Assembly: GCF_003231275.1 (NCBI RefSeq)
Contig: NZ_QKVL01000006.1
Location: forward strand, 124,001-188,000
Length of the DNA stretch: 64,000 nucleotides
Reading direction: 5' to 3'
Origin: Pseudomonas huaxiensis
GTDB lineage: Bacteria > Pseudomonadota > Gammaproteobacteria > Pseudomonadales > Pseudomonadaceae
The translations under genes were made by a program, and so were the position numbers. Within the stretch, counting starts at the first letter, position 1. The number at the start of each line of letters is the position of its first letter. This document shows, in pieces, positions 21,950-29,964 of this stretch. The notes under the pieces were generated by a model. That model was not told where the DNA came from, did not search any database, and was given only the letters and a program-made list of their open reading frames with translations.

Positions 21950-24274
21950 TCAGAACGCCACGGACGTTTGCAGATAAACCGTGCGCGGCTCACCCACGTA
22001 TTTGCCCTTGTTGTTGTCGTCGAACGAGCGCGTGAAGTACTCACGATTGAAGATGTTCTTCACCCCTACCGCCACGTTCAGGTTCGACAGTTGCGGACCG
22101 AAGTCGTACGCCGCGCGGCTGCTGAACAGCATGTAGCCGGGGATGCGTCCGGTGCTGCCGTCGGCGCTTTCTGCCGAGGTATTGGCGTTGTCGGCAAACT
22201 GGTCGCTCTGGTAGGTGCTGTCCAGGTTGAGCTTCCACGCACCTTCGCTGTAACCCACACCCAGCGTGCCCTTGTGCCGCGACGAGAACGGTACGCGGTT
22301 GCCCTTGTTGGCGCCGTCTTCGCGGATGGTGGCGTCGACGAATGCATAGCTGGCGTACACATCGAAACCGGCCAGCGCCGGGGTCAGCCCATCGAGTGCA
22401 TATTTCACGCTGGTTTCCAGGCCCTGGTGACGGGTTTCGCCGCGGGCGATGACGCTGTCGTTGGTCTGGTTGCTCTCATACTGATTGTCGAAGTTGATGA
22501 GGAACAGGCCGGCTTCTGCCTGCAAGTTGCCGTTATCGTAGCGAGTGCCGACTTCCCAGGTACGCGCCTTCTCCGGCTTCACTTCACCCTGGTTCACGCG
22601 GTTCGGCATCTGGCTGTACTGCACGCTGCCGAAGGAGCCTTCGGTGTTGGCATAGAGGTTCCAGCTCTCACTCAGGTGGTACATCACGTTCAGCGCTGGC
22701 AGGGCGGTGTTGTAGCTGCCCTGGTAGTCCTTGCCGGTGAGGTTGTTGTTCTGCCGCGAGTCGATCATCTCGTAGCGGATGCCCGGCGTGATGGTCCACT
22801 GGCCGATGTCGATGCGGTCATCGAGGAACAGCGCGTGGGCTTCGGTGGCGCCACGGGTGTCGCGGTCGTTGAGGCTGGCGGTGGACGGCAGGCGATTGGC
22901 GCTCACCGCTTCCATGAAGCGCAGTTCGTGGCCGGCCTCGTTGACGTAGCGGTAGCCGAGGCCGACTTCGTGGTGGCTGTCGCCCAGCGCGAAGCCTTGG
23001 GTGAAGCGGGTCTCGAGGCCGCGCACCCAGTACTCGCGTGGTGACAGCGAAATCGAGTTGCCCTGGCGCAGGTAGCCGCTGCGCAGGGTCTTGGTGAAGA
23101 AGCTGTTGACGCTGAACTGGCGCTCGCCGTCCTTGTAGTCGTAGCCGGCGTTGAACATCGTGCGCCGGCCCCAGAACTCGTCCTGCAGGCGGGTCGACTG
23201 GTACGGATCGGCGTCGTACGCGGCCGTGCTCAGGCCGCCGGGCATCTGCGCTTCGCCCTCGTAGTACTGGGCCATGGCATGCAGGCTGTTGGCCTCGTCG
23301 ATCTGGAATTTGCCTTTGAGGATCAGGTCGTCGATCTGCGTGTCGCTGTGCTCGCGCCAGTCGCCGCCGCGGGTGCCGGAGTAGAGCAGGGCGCCACCGA
23401 GGCCGTTGTCAGCGGTGCCGCCGGCGAGCAGGTTGGCGCTGCTCTTGAAGCCGTCGTGGCTGGACGACGGGCTGGTCTGGGTTTGCAGGCCGGCCTTGAC
23501 GGTCGGTTCGTCCGGGATCGCCCGGGTCACGAAGTTGACGATGCCGCCGACGTTCTGCGGCCCGTAGCGCACCGCGCCGCCGCCGCGCACCACGTCCACC
23601 GCGTCCATGTTGCCCATGCTGATCGGGGCAAAGGACAGTTGCGGCTGGCCATAGGGCGCGAAGGGTACCGGAATGCCGTCCATCAGTACCGTGGAGCGCG
23701 AAGCCAGGCGTGGATTGAGGCCGCGGATGCCGAAGTTCAGCGCCATGTCGTGGCTGCCGGTGCCGTTGTTTTCCGGCGCGTTGACCCCCGGGATGCGGTT
23801 GAGCACTTCCCGCGCGCTGCTGGCGCCGGTGCGTTCGAATTCTTCGCGGCGGATCACGTCACGGGCACCGGCGTGCTCGAAGACGTTGTCCTGCGCCGCG
23901 TCGCCGAGCCAGTCGCCCACCACGCTGGAAGCGCCCAGTTCGACCGGCGCACTGGCGGCGCTGTTCGCCGGTTGCAGACTGAAAGCGTTGTCGCCTTCGG
24001 CGCGTGCGTACAGGCCGGTGCCGTGCAGCAGCGCGGCGAGGGCTTGCTCGGCGGTGAAGTTGCCGCTCAGGCCGTGGCTTTGCAGACCCTGGGTGACTTC
24101 CGAACCGAAGGAAATCAGCACACCGCTTTCCCGGCCGAACTGGTTCAGGGCGTTTTCCAGTGGCATCGGCGCGATCTGGTAAGTGCGCGCCGGGGCATCG
24201 GCGGCCTGGGTCGGGGCGATGGCGCTGAAGGTCAGCAGCAGGGCGAGAGCAAGCGGGCTTGGGCGCAAGGGCAT
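21950..24274 (-). CDS. fecA: ferric citrate outer-membrane receptor FecA
   Basis: A 774-residue TonB-dependent receptor. Signal peptide about residues 1-24 (APTQA-AD), STN signalling domain about 32-80, then a plug that closely follows E. coli FecA as I recall it (VVGDWLGDA, FEHAGARDVIRREEF, IPGVNAPENNGTGSHD, LMDGIPVPFAPYGQPQLS, VDVVRGGGAVRYGPQ), and a 22-strand-type barrel ending in Phe. This level of identity supports dinuclear ferric citrate as ligand. It is third in fecI-fecR-fecA, with a REP pair in the 185-bp gap after fecR. Expression should need FecI, and Fur through the fecI promoter. Confidence 0.95.
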   Translation of the reverse strand: MPLRPSPLALALLLTFSAIAPTQAADAPARTYQIAPMPLENALNQFGRESGVLISFGSEVTQGLQSHGLSGNFTAEQALAALLHGTGLYARAEGDNAFSLQPANSAASAPVELGASSVVGDWLGDAAQDNVFEHAGARDVIRREEFERTGASSAREVLNRIPGVNAPENNGTGSHDMALNFGIRGLNPRLASRSTVLMDGIPVPFAPYGQPQLSFAPISMGNMDAVDVVRGGGAVRYGPQNVGGIVNFVTRAIPDEPTVKAGLQTQTSPSSSHDGFKSSANLLAGGTADNGLGGALLYSGTRGGDWREHSDTQIDDLILKGKFQIDEANSLHAMAQYYEGEAQMPGGLSTAAYDADPYQSTRLQDEFWGRRTMFNAGYDYKDGERQFSVNSFFTKTLRSGYLRQGNSISLSPREYWVRGLETRFTQGFALGDSHHEVGLGYRYVNEAGHELRFMEAVSANRLPSTASLNDRDTRGATEAHALFLDDRIDIGQWTITPGIRYEMIDSRQNNNLTGKDYQGSYNTALPALNVMYHLSESWNLYANTEGSFGSVQYSQMPNRVNQGEVKPEKARTWEVGTRYDNGNLQAEAGLFLINFDNQYESNQTNDSVIARGETRHQGLETSVKYALDGLTPALAGFDVYASYAFVDATIREDGANKGNRVPFSSRHKGTLGVGYSEGAWKLNLDSTYQSDQFADNANTSAESADGSTGRIPGYMLFSSRAAYDFGPQLSNLNVAVGVKNIFNREYFTRSFDDNNKGKYVGEPRTVYLQTSVAF

Positions 24275-24364
24275 TTCGGGATCCTTGAGAAGTCAGGAGC
24301 GGAAGGGTTCTGTCTTCTCTGTCACGCGAGGCGGGGGAAACGGCTCACTGAATTTTTGAGTTGT

Positions 24365-24452
24365 TCTTTAGGGCCTCATCGCTGGCAAGCCAGCTCCCAC
24401 AGGTTTTGCGCAATCTGTGGGAGCTGGCTTGCCAGCGATGAGGCCCTAAAGA
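24365..24452. repeat. inverted REP pair with extended flanks, fecR-fecA gap
   Basis: The REP arms are 24378-24400 and 24417-24439. The symmetry extends outward through TTTAGGGCCTC / GAGGCCCTAAA, giving two arms of about 37 bp around a short 13-bp loop. It could attenuate or stabilise the fec transcript between fecR and fecA. Confidence 0.9.
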
Positions 24453-24459
24453 ATACCCA

Positions 24460-25395
24460 TCAAGCCCGGCCTTCCACCGTCACCCAATACCGCGTAAAGC
24501 GCTTCACCCGCACCGGCAACGCCACTTCCAGCAGATCAAGAATCCGCTCGCTGTCCGCCAGTGGATAACTCCCCGATACCAGCAGCCCCGCGACCCTCGG
24601 ATCGCAATTGAGCTGCCCGCGACGGTAGCGGCCCAACTCGTCGAGGAACTCGCCCAGCGGCATGTGCGCGGCCACCAGCATACCGTCGACCCAGGCGCCG
24701 CTGTTGGCGTCCAGCGGGCGTCTGGCGCTCCAGCCGCTGGCGTCGAAGCGGGCCTGGCGGCCGCTTTCCAGCAAGGCACCATCAAGGCTGGCGCTGCCCT
24801 GGAACACCGCCACGCTGCTGTGCCGCGACCACTGGCGAACGTTGAAACGCCCGGCGGAAAGGTCCAGCAGGCCGTCGTCGGTCTGTACCCGCAACGGGCG
24901 ACTGTCATTGGTCACGGTGAGCAGCAACTCGCCTTCGAGCAGGTGAATCAGGCGCTGCTCGGCGTCGAAACGCACATCGGCGGCGCTGGCGGTGTTCAGG
25001 TGCAGTTGGCTGCCGTCGTCCAGGCGCATTTGCCGGCGCTGGCCCAGCGGGCTGCGGTAATCAGCCAGCAGCGGCGTCAAGCTGTGGTTGGCGTTCAGGC
25101 CAAACCCGACGGCGCTGCCGGCGCCCAGCAGCAACAGCATTTTCAGCGCACGACGGCGGCTGGCCGAGGCGGGCGCCTGCAAGGTGGCATGGGCCAGCGG
25201 CGAGGACAGCCCGCCCAGGCGCTGGTTGACCCGCTGGATATGCGCCCACGCCCGACGGTGTTCTTCGCTGGCCTGCAACCAGCGCTCCATGGCCAGTTGC
25301 TGACGGTGATCCAGCGTGCCGCCCTGGAGTTCGATCAGCCAGTGCACGGCCTGCTCGGCCACTTGATGGGAAAACGCGGGATTCGGTGTGTTCAC
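24460..25395 (-). CDS. fecR: FecR anti-sigma/regulator of the ferric citrate system
   Basis: A 311-residue FecR. The cytoplasmic N-terminus has EQAVHWLIELQGGTLDHRQQ and ERWLQASEEHRRAWAH, one membrane span lies near residues 85-105 (MLLLLGAGSAVGFGL), and the periplasmic FecR domain contains QRRQMRLDDGSQLHLNTAS. It passes the FecA STN signal to FecI. Its ATG overlaps the fecI stop by 4 nt. Role inferred from family and gene order. Confidence 0.92.
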   Translation of the reverse strand: MNTPNPAFSHQVAEQAVHWLIELQGGTLDHRQQLAMERWLQASEEHRRAWAHIQRVNQRLGGLSSPLAHATLQAPASASRRRALKMLLLLGAGSAVGFGLNANHSLTPLLADYRSPLGQRRQMRLDDGSQLHLNTASAADVRFDAEQRLIHLLEGELLLTVTNDSRPLRVQTDDGLLDLSAGRFNVRQWSRHSSVAVFQGSASLDGALLESGRQARFDASGWSARRPLDANSGAWVDGMLVAAHMPLGEFLDELGRYRRGQLNCDPRVAGLLVSGSYPLADSERILDLLEVALPVRVKRFTRYWVTVEGRA

Positions 25396-25895
25396 AGGGC
25401 GAAGTAGCAGCGCAGGGCGGCCTTGTTCAGATGGCGTTTGACCGTGGCCAGGGAAATCCCCAGTTGCGCGGCGATTTCGTTGTAGGTCAGGCCGTCGACC
25501 TGGGCCAGCAGGAAGGCGCGCTTGACCTGCGCCGGCAGGCCGTCGAGCAGACGGTCCAGTTCCAGCAGGGTGTCGAAGATGATCGCCCGGTGTTCTTCCG
25601 ACGGTGCGACCTCTTCCGGCAGTTGCGCCAGCGCCTGCAGGTAGGCGCGCTCCAGCTCCTGGCGGCGGTAGTGGTTGAACAGCACGCGCTTGGCCACGGT
25701 GGTGAGGAACGCCCGCGGCTCGTTCGGCGCCGGCGTTTCGCGGGCCTGGAGCAGGCGCATGAAGGTGTCCTGCGCCAGGTCGGCGGCGCTGTCCGGGCAG
25801 CCGAGACGGCGCCGCAACCAGCCGGTCAGCCAGTGGTGGTGATCGTGGTAAAGACCTTCGACCGATGTAGACAGGGCGGTTGGGGCACTGGGCAC
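25392..25895 (-). CDS. fecI: FecI ECF sigma factor of the ferric citrate system
   Basis: A 167-residue ECF sigma factor. Region 2 includes WLRRRLGCPDSAADLAQDTFMRLLQ, with region 4 at the end (GLTYNEIAAQLGISLATVKRHL). The frame is open up to an ATG at 25973, but a Fur-like box (25930-25944) and a TACAAT -10 box (25949-25954) would then lie inside the gene. GTG 25895 has GGAG exactly 8 nt upstream and gives the usual FecI length, so I use it. It heads fecI-fecR-fecA. Confidence 0.88.
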   Translation of the reverse strand: MPSAPTALSTSVEGLYHDHHHWLTGWLRRRLGCPDSAADLAQDTFMRLLQARETPAPNEPRAFLTTVAKRVLFNHYRRQELERAYLQALAQLPEEVAPSEEHRAIIFDTLLELDRLLDGLPAQVKRAFLLAQVDGLTYNEIAAQLGISLATVKRHLNKAALRCYFAL

Positions 25896-25929
25896 CGTGG
25901 ACACTCCGGCGCCGGGATGCGCAACAGAA

Positions 25930-25954
25930 TAAGAATTGTTCGCATTGTATGAGT
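25930..25954 (-). promoter_or_regulatory. fecI promoter with Fur-like box
   Basis: TAAGAATTGTTCGCA (25930-25944) fits the 7-1-7 Fur pattern with symmetric AGAAT/GTTC halves. It overlaps the start site set by the minus-strand TACAAT -10 (25949-25954). Confidence 0.65.
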
Positions 25955-26038
25955 GAAAGCCGGAATTCGGCAATCGGACGTTGACTGGCGGTCTGTAGGA
26001 ATCATTCGGCGAGGGCGTCGGTCAGACAGTTTTGCTTG

Positions 26039-26053
26039 TGAGAATCCTTATCA
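26039..26053 (+). promoter_or_regulatory. Fur box ahead of the DUF3649-PepSY operon
   Basis: TGAGAATCCTTATCA matches the 7-1-7 Fur consensus TGATAAT-N-ATTATCA at all but two positions. It is 39 bp upstream of ATG 26092, so the operon 26092-32370 is probably iron-repressed. Confidence 0.8.
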
Positions 26054-26091
26054 TTTATATTGGCGGCCTTTTCCGCCCTGGAATCTCCCTC

Positions 26092-26397
26092 ATGAAAAGC
26101 AAAGCCGCCGGGCTGCCGTTGAGTTACCGCATGGCCGTGGCGTCCCGCTGCCTTGCGGCGCTGCTCGGCGGCTACCTGCTGGCGGCGATGGCCAGTGTCT
26201 GTTTCAGCCTGCTGCTGCCGATTCCCCGGGCCGAAGCGGTGCTCAGCGGGATGATGCTGTCGTTCCTGTTTTACCTGGGGGCGTTCATCTGGGTCTTTGC
26301 TGCGCGCAGCGCGTTGCTGGCCTGGTTCGGCGTGCTGGCGCCCAGTGCGCTGCTGGGGGTGATCAACGGACTGACGTGGTGGGTGACCAACGCATGA
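26092..26397 (+). CDS. DUF3649-family small membrane protein (iron uptake operon)
   Basis: A 101-residue inner-membrane protein with three hydrophobic segments (about residues 18-44, 48-70 and 74-96). The sequence pattern, including SYRMAVASRCLAALLGGYLL, matches the DUF3649 proteins that accompany PepSY reductase-like genes in Pseudomonas siderophore loci. ATG 26092 lies just behind a strong Fur box. It overlaps the next gene by ATGA. Probable accessory of ferric-siderophore reduction; mechanism unknown. Confidence 0.75.
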   Translation: MKSKAAGLPLSYRMAVASRCLAALLGGYLLAAMASVCFSLLLPIPRAEAVLSGMMLSFLFYLGAFIWVFAARSALLAWFGVLAPSALLGVINGLTWWVTNA

Positions 26398-27977
26398 AAG
26401 AGGGCTTTCGCCAGGCCATGGCCTGGCTGCACACCTGGGCCGGACTGATTTTCGGCTGGCTGCTGTTCGCGATTTTCCTGACCGGCACGATGTCTTACTT
26501 CAAGTCCGAGATTACCCACTGGAGCCAGCCGGAAATCCCGCTGCGCCCGCTCGACGGCGCCGCCAGTCTGGCGATGGCCCAGGATTACCTGCAACGCAAC
26601 GCCGCCGATGCCGGCAGTTGGTTCATCCAGTTGCCGCACGCCCGCGAGCCGGCGCTGACGGTGGGTTGGCGCGCGCCCGGCGCCGGGCGGCGCGACTTCA
26701 CGGAAAAGACCCTCGACCCGGCCAGCGGGGCTGAAATCACCCCGCGTGACAGCCTGGGCGGCGAGTTCTTCTACCGCTTCCATTTCCAGTTGGAGATGCC
26801 GTACCCGTGGGGCCGCTGGCTGTCCACGTTTGCCGCGCTGATGATGCTGGTGGGGCTGGTGACCGGGATCATCACCCACAAGAAGATCTTCAAGGAGTTC
26901 TTCACCTTCCGCCCCGGCAAGGGCCAGCGCTCCTGGCTCGACGGGCATAACGCGATCGGCGTGCTGGTGCTGCCCTTCCACCTGATGATCAGCTACAGCA
27001 GCCTGGTGATCTTCATGTCCATGGTCATGCCGGCGAGCATCCTCGCCAGCTACGGCAACGACACCCGGGCGTTCTTCAACGAAGTGTTCGGTCCGCAGCC
27101 CACCGTCGAGCGGGCCAACCAGCCGGTGCCGTTGCAGTCGCTGGCGGCGCTGCACCACAAGATCGTCGAAGCGGCGCCGGGCAGTTCTATCGGCTGGGTC
27201 GAAGTGCAGCAGCCGGGCGACCTCAATGCGCGCATTCGTTTCATCCCCGAAACCGGCGCGCACATTGCCCGTCAGCGCGGTGTTGGCTGGGTGGTCGAGG
27301 GCGCTGGTGGCACCCTGGCCTACAGCGAACTGGCCAACCCGGCACCGGTGCTGATCGCGGGTGGTTTCTACGGCCTGCACATGGGCGAGTTCGCCGGGCC
27401 GCTGCTGCGCTGGCTGTACTTCTTCTTCGGTCTGGCCGGCACGGCGGTGATCGGTACCGGGCTGGTGATGTGGCTGGGCAAGCGCCAGCTCAAGCACGCG
27501 AAAAGTGGCACCCAACCGTTCGAACTGCGGCTGGTGGAAGTGCTGAACATCGCCAGCATGAGCGGGCTGATCCTCGGAATCGCCGGCTTCTTCTGGGCCA
27601 ATCGCCTGTTGCCGGTGGCGCTGGAAGGACGCTCCGCTTGGGAGGTCAACACCTTCTTCGGCGTCTGGCTGCTGGGCTTGCTGCATGCGCTGCTGCGACC
27701 TGGCCGCAAAGCCTGGGGCGAACAACTGGCGCTGGCGGCGTTGGCCTGGGGCGGACTGCCGTTGCTCAACGGCCTGACCACCGGCGCCGGCCTCAACCAC
27801 TCGCTGGCCGCAGGCGACTGGGCCATGGCCGGCTTCGACCTGACGGCCCTGGGCTGCGGCCTGTTCTTCGCCTGGACCGCCAGCAAGATGCTGCGCCCGG
27901 CGGTGCAGGCGGCAAAGCGCGCGCCGAAAGCGGCGAAGGCCGCACCGGTGGCCACCCGTGAAGTGGAGGTGCACTGA
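26394..27977 (+). CDS. PepSY-associated TM protein, putative ferric-siderophore reductase
   Basis: A 527-residue inner-membrane protein of the PepSY_TM family. TM1 is near residues 13-38 (WLHTWAGLIFGWLLFAIFLTG), and others are near 135-155, 195-215, 325-360 and in the C-terminal third. PepSY-type periplasmic loops lie between. His residues in LHTWAG, DGHNAIG, and GGFYGLHMGEF are positioned like haem-binding ligands of the siderophore reductases of this family (FoxB-like). The C-terminal tail is Ala/Lys-rich and probably disordered. It is embedded in a Fur-boxed operon with sigma, anti-sigma and receptor genes. Confidence 0.85.
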   Translation: MKEGFRQAMAWLHTWAGLIFGWLLFAIFLTGTMSYFKSEITHWSQPEIPLRPLDGAASLAMAQDYLQRNAADAGSWFIQLPHAREPALTVGWRAPGAGRRDFTEKTLDPASGAEITPRDSLGGEFFYRFHFQLEMPYPWGRWLSTFAALMMLVGLVTGIITHKKIFKEFFTFRPGKGQRSWLDGHNAIGVLVLPFHLMISYSSLVIFMSMVMPASILASYGNDTRAFFNEVFGPQPTVERANQPVPLQSLAALHHKIVEAAPGSSIGWVEVQQPGDLNARIRFIPETGAHIARQRGVGWVVEGAGGTLAYSELANPAPVLIAGGFYGLHMGEFAGPLLRWLYFFFGLAGTAVIGTGLVMWLGKRQLKHAKSGTQPFELRLVEVLNIASMSGLILGIAGFFWANRLLPVALEGRSAWEVNTFFGVWLLGLLHALLRPGRKAWGEQLALAALAWGGLPLLNGLTTGAGLNHSLAAGDWAMAGFDLTALGCGLFFAWTASKMLRPAVQAAKRAPKAAKAAPVATREVEVH

Positions 27978-28303
27978 TGCTGGCCATTGCGCTGTTGGCC
28001 TTCGCCGGTTCTGCCGCTTTGTGCCTGGCCATGGAAAAGCACTTCAGCGACCTGCTCGAACGCAAGCCGACCCGGCGGCAACTTAAAGGGCTGCGTGTCG
28101 CCGGCTGGCTGTTGATGGCGTTGGCCCTGGCCGCCGCCGTGCATCACAGCGGCTGGGCGATGGGCCTGGTCGAATTGTCCGGCGTGCTGATGGCCGGCCT
28201 GTGCCTGTGGGTGTTCGCCTTGCCGTACCGGCCGCGCTGGCTGCTGGGGCTGGCGGCGGCGAGCCTGTTGCTGGCGCCGTTTTCCGCACTGGGGCTGATC
28301 TGA
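27977..28303 (+). CDS. DUF3325-family membrane protein
   Basis: A 108-residue inner-membrane protein with about four hydrophobic stretches. AGSAALCLAMEKHFSDLL and LRVAGWLLMALALAAAVHHSGWAMG are typical of DUF3325, a family that commonly follows PepSY_TM reductase genes. Its ATG shares a base with the PepSY gene stop (TGATG), so translation is coupled. Function unknown, probably part of the reductase complex. Confidence 0.8.
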   Translation: MLAIALLAFAGSAALCLAMEKHFSDLLERKPTRRQLKGLRVAGWLLMALALAAAVHHSGWAMGLVELSGVLMAGLCLWVFALPYRPRWLLGLAAASLLLAPFSALGLI

Positions 28304-28307
28304 ACCG

Positions 28308-28874
28308 ATGAGCGAACCCCTCGACCCGCCGTCCGCCGACGCCCCGGCCCGCGCCCGCTTTCTGCAGGTGTTTCTGGCCCAGCGTGCGCGGATGGAAAGC
28401 CTGGTCAGCCGGCGGGTCGGTTGCCGGGCCACGGCGGCCGATCTGGTACAGGAGCTGTTCCTGCGCTTCTGGCGTCGGCCGCAGGTCGAGGTTGAAGCGC
28501 TGGACAGCTACCTGATGCGCTGCGCCGGCAATATCGCCATCGACCACCTGCGCAGTGAAGGCGCTCGCGAGCGGATCAACGACAACCTGCCCGAGCCGAT
28601 TCAACAGGCGCTGGAAAGCGAGCCCCAGGCCGCGCTCGAAGCCGACAGCGACCTGCGTCGGATCGAAGCGGCGCTGCGGGAGCTGCCCGAGCGCACCCGG
28701 CACATCTTTTTGCTCAACCGCATTCACGGACGCACCTACGGCGAAATCGCCAAGGTCATGCAGGTGTCCCAAAGCGCGGTGGAAAAACATATGATGCGGG
28801 CCCTCGAGGCCTGCAAGGCGAGTGTCGCCGCAGAGCCCGAGCTGCCCCGCAAGCCTGGAACCGCGCCGCGATGA
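28308..28874 (+). CDS. FecI-like ECF sigma factor (third)
   Basis: A 188-residue ECF sigma factor. Region 2 spans RVGCRATAADLVQELFLRFW and region 4 spans ELPERTRHIFLLNRIHGRTYGEIAKVMQVSQSAVEKHMMRAL. It begins 4 nt after DUF3325, which places the sigma gene inside the same Fur-controlled unit. It overlaps the next fecR by 4 nt. Likely drives the receptor at 29965. Confidence 0.92.
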   Translation: MSEPLDPPSADAPARARFLQVFLAQRARMESLVSRRVGCRATAADLVQELFLRFWRRPQVEVEALDSYLMRCAGNIAIDHLRSEGARERINDNLPEPIQQALESEPQAALEADSDLRRIEAALRELPERTRHIFLLNRIHGRTYGEIAKVMQVSQSAVEKHMMRALEACKASVAAEPELPRKPGTAPR

Positions 28875-29857
28875 ACGCTTCAGCCACTCCCCAACAGCAG
28901 CAGATGGCCCTCGACTGGCTGACCCGCATCAGCGGGCAGCCGGCGCTGGCCGAAGGCGCCGCCTTCAAGCGCTGGCTGCTGGCCGATCCGGCGCATGCGC
29001 GGGCCTATCGCGAGGCCCAGGCGCTATGGCAACGCAGCGCGGAACCGGCGGCGCGGCTGGCGCAGGAAGAGGACGCGGTGTTGCAAGCATACCTGCGCGC
29101 CATGGCTCGGCCCGCCGCGGCACCCTGGTCGAGAATCGGCCGGCGTGTTGGCGGTCTGGCCGCGGCGGCAGCGGTAGTGTTGATGGTCAGCGTCGGCGCC
29201 GGTTGGCATCCCGGCGACTGGTTGCGCGACCTCGGTGCGGATTATGTGGCCGACGTCGGGCAGATTCGCCAGGTGACCCTGGCCGACAACTCGCAGCTCG
29301 TGCTGGATGCCGACACCGCCATCAGCGTCGATTTCAGCAAGGGCCAGCGCCGTATCGAGTTGCACCGCGGTGCGGTGTTCTTCCAGGTCAGTCATACCGG
29401 CGAACCGTTCATCGTCGAAGCCGAGGGCGGCCGCACCGAGGTGCTGGGCACGCGGTTCGAAGTCCGTCGCCAGCAGGAAGGCGCCGAGGTCACGGTGCTC
29501 TCCGGCCGGGTCGGTGTCACTGCCGCCGAAGGCCAGCCGCAGCAGGTGCTCGGCGCCAGCCAGCAAGTGGATTACCGCGACGGTCGCGCCGGCAATGTCC
29601 ATGGCGTCGACAGCGAAAGCCGCCTGGCCTGGCGTCAGGGCTGGCTGAATTATTACCAGGCGCCGCTGGGCCAGGTGGTGGACGACCTCGCCCGTTATTA
29701 CCCGGGGCGCATCGTCCTGGTCGGCGACGAGCTGGCGGCGCGCAAGGTCAGCGGCAGCTTCCCCAGTAACGACCCGCTGGCGGCCCTCGACGCCCTTGGC
29801 GCGGTGGCCGGATTCCAGCGTCACACCCTGCTCGGGCGGGTCACTTTGCTGCGCTGA
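28871..29857 (+). CDS. FecR-like anti-sigma/regulator (third)
   Basis: A 328-residue FecR-family protein. The N-terminus has MALDWLTRISGQPALAEGA and FKRWLLADPAHARAY, the membrane span is near residues 95-115, and the FecR domain contains GQIRQVTLADNSQLVLDAD, HRGAVFFQVSHTGEPF and VLGTRFEVRR. It pairs with the overlapping sigma gene and the STN-bearing receptor downstream. Confidence 0.92.
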   Translation: MNASATPQQQQMALDWLTRISGQPALAEGAAFKRWLLADPAHARAYREAQALWQRSAEPAARLAQEEDAVLQAYLRAMARPAAAPWSRIGRRVGGLAAAAAVVLMVSVGAGWHPGDWLRDLGADYVADVGQIRQVTLADNSQLVLDADTAISVDFSKGQRRIELHRGAVFFQVSHTGEPFIVEAEGGRTEVLGTRFEVRRQQEGAEVTVLSGRVGVTAAEGQPQQVLGASQQVDYRDGRAGNVHGVDSESRLAWRQGWLNYYQAPLGQVVDDLARYYPGRIVLVGDELAARKVSGSFPSNDPLAALDALGAVAGFQRHTLLGRVTLLR

Positions 29858-29964
29858 AAAAATATTTTCAGATTCAGGTGAGGTATCCCGCGGCGGCGTC
29901 CGTGTAGTGAGTGGAAGTGCGATTGATTCGCATATATGAAGGCTTCTCTCACAGGTTCATCGGC

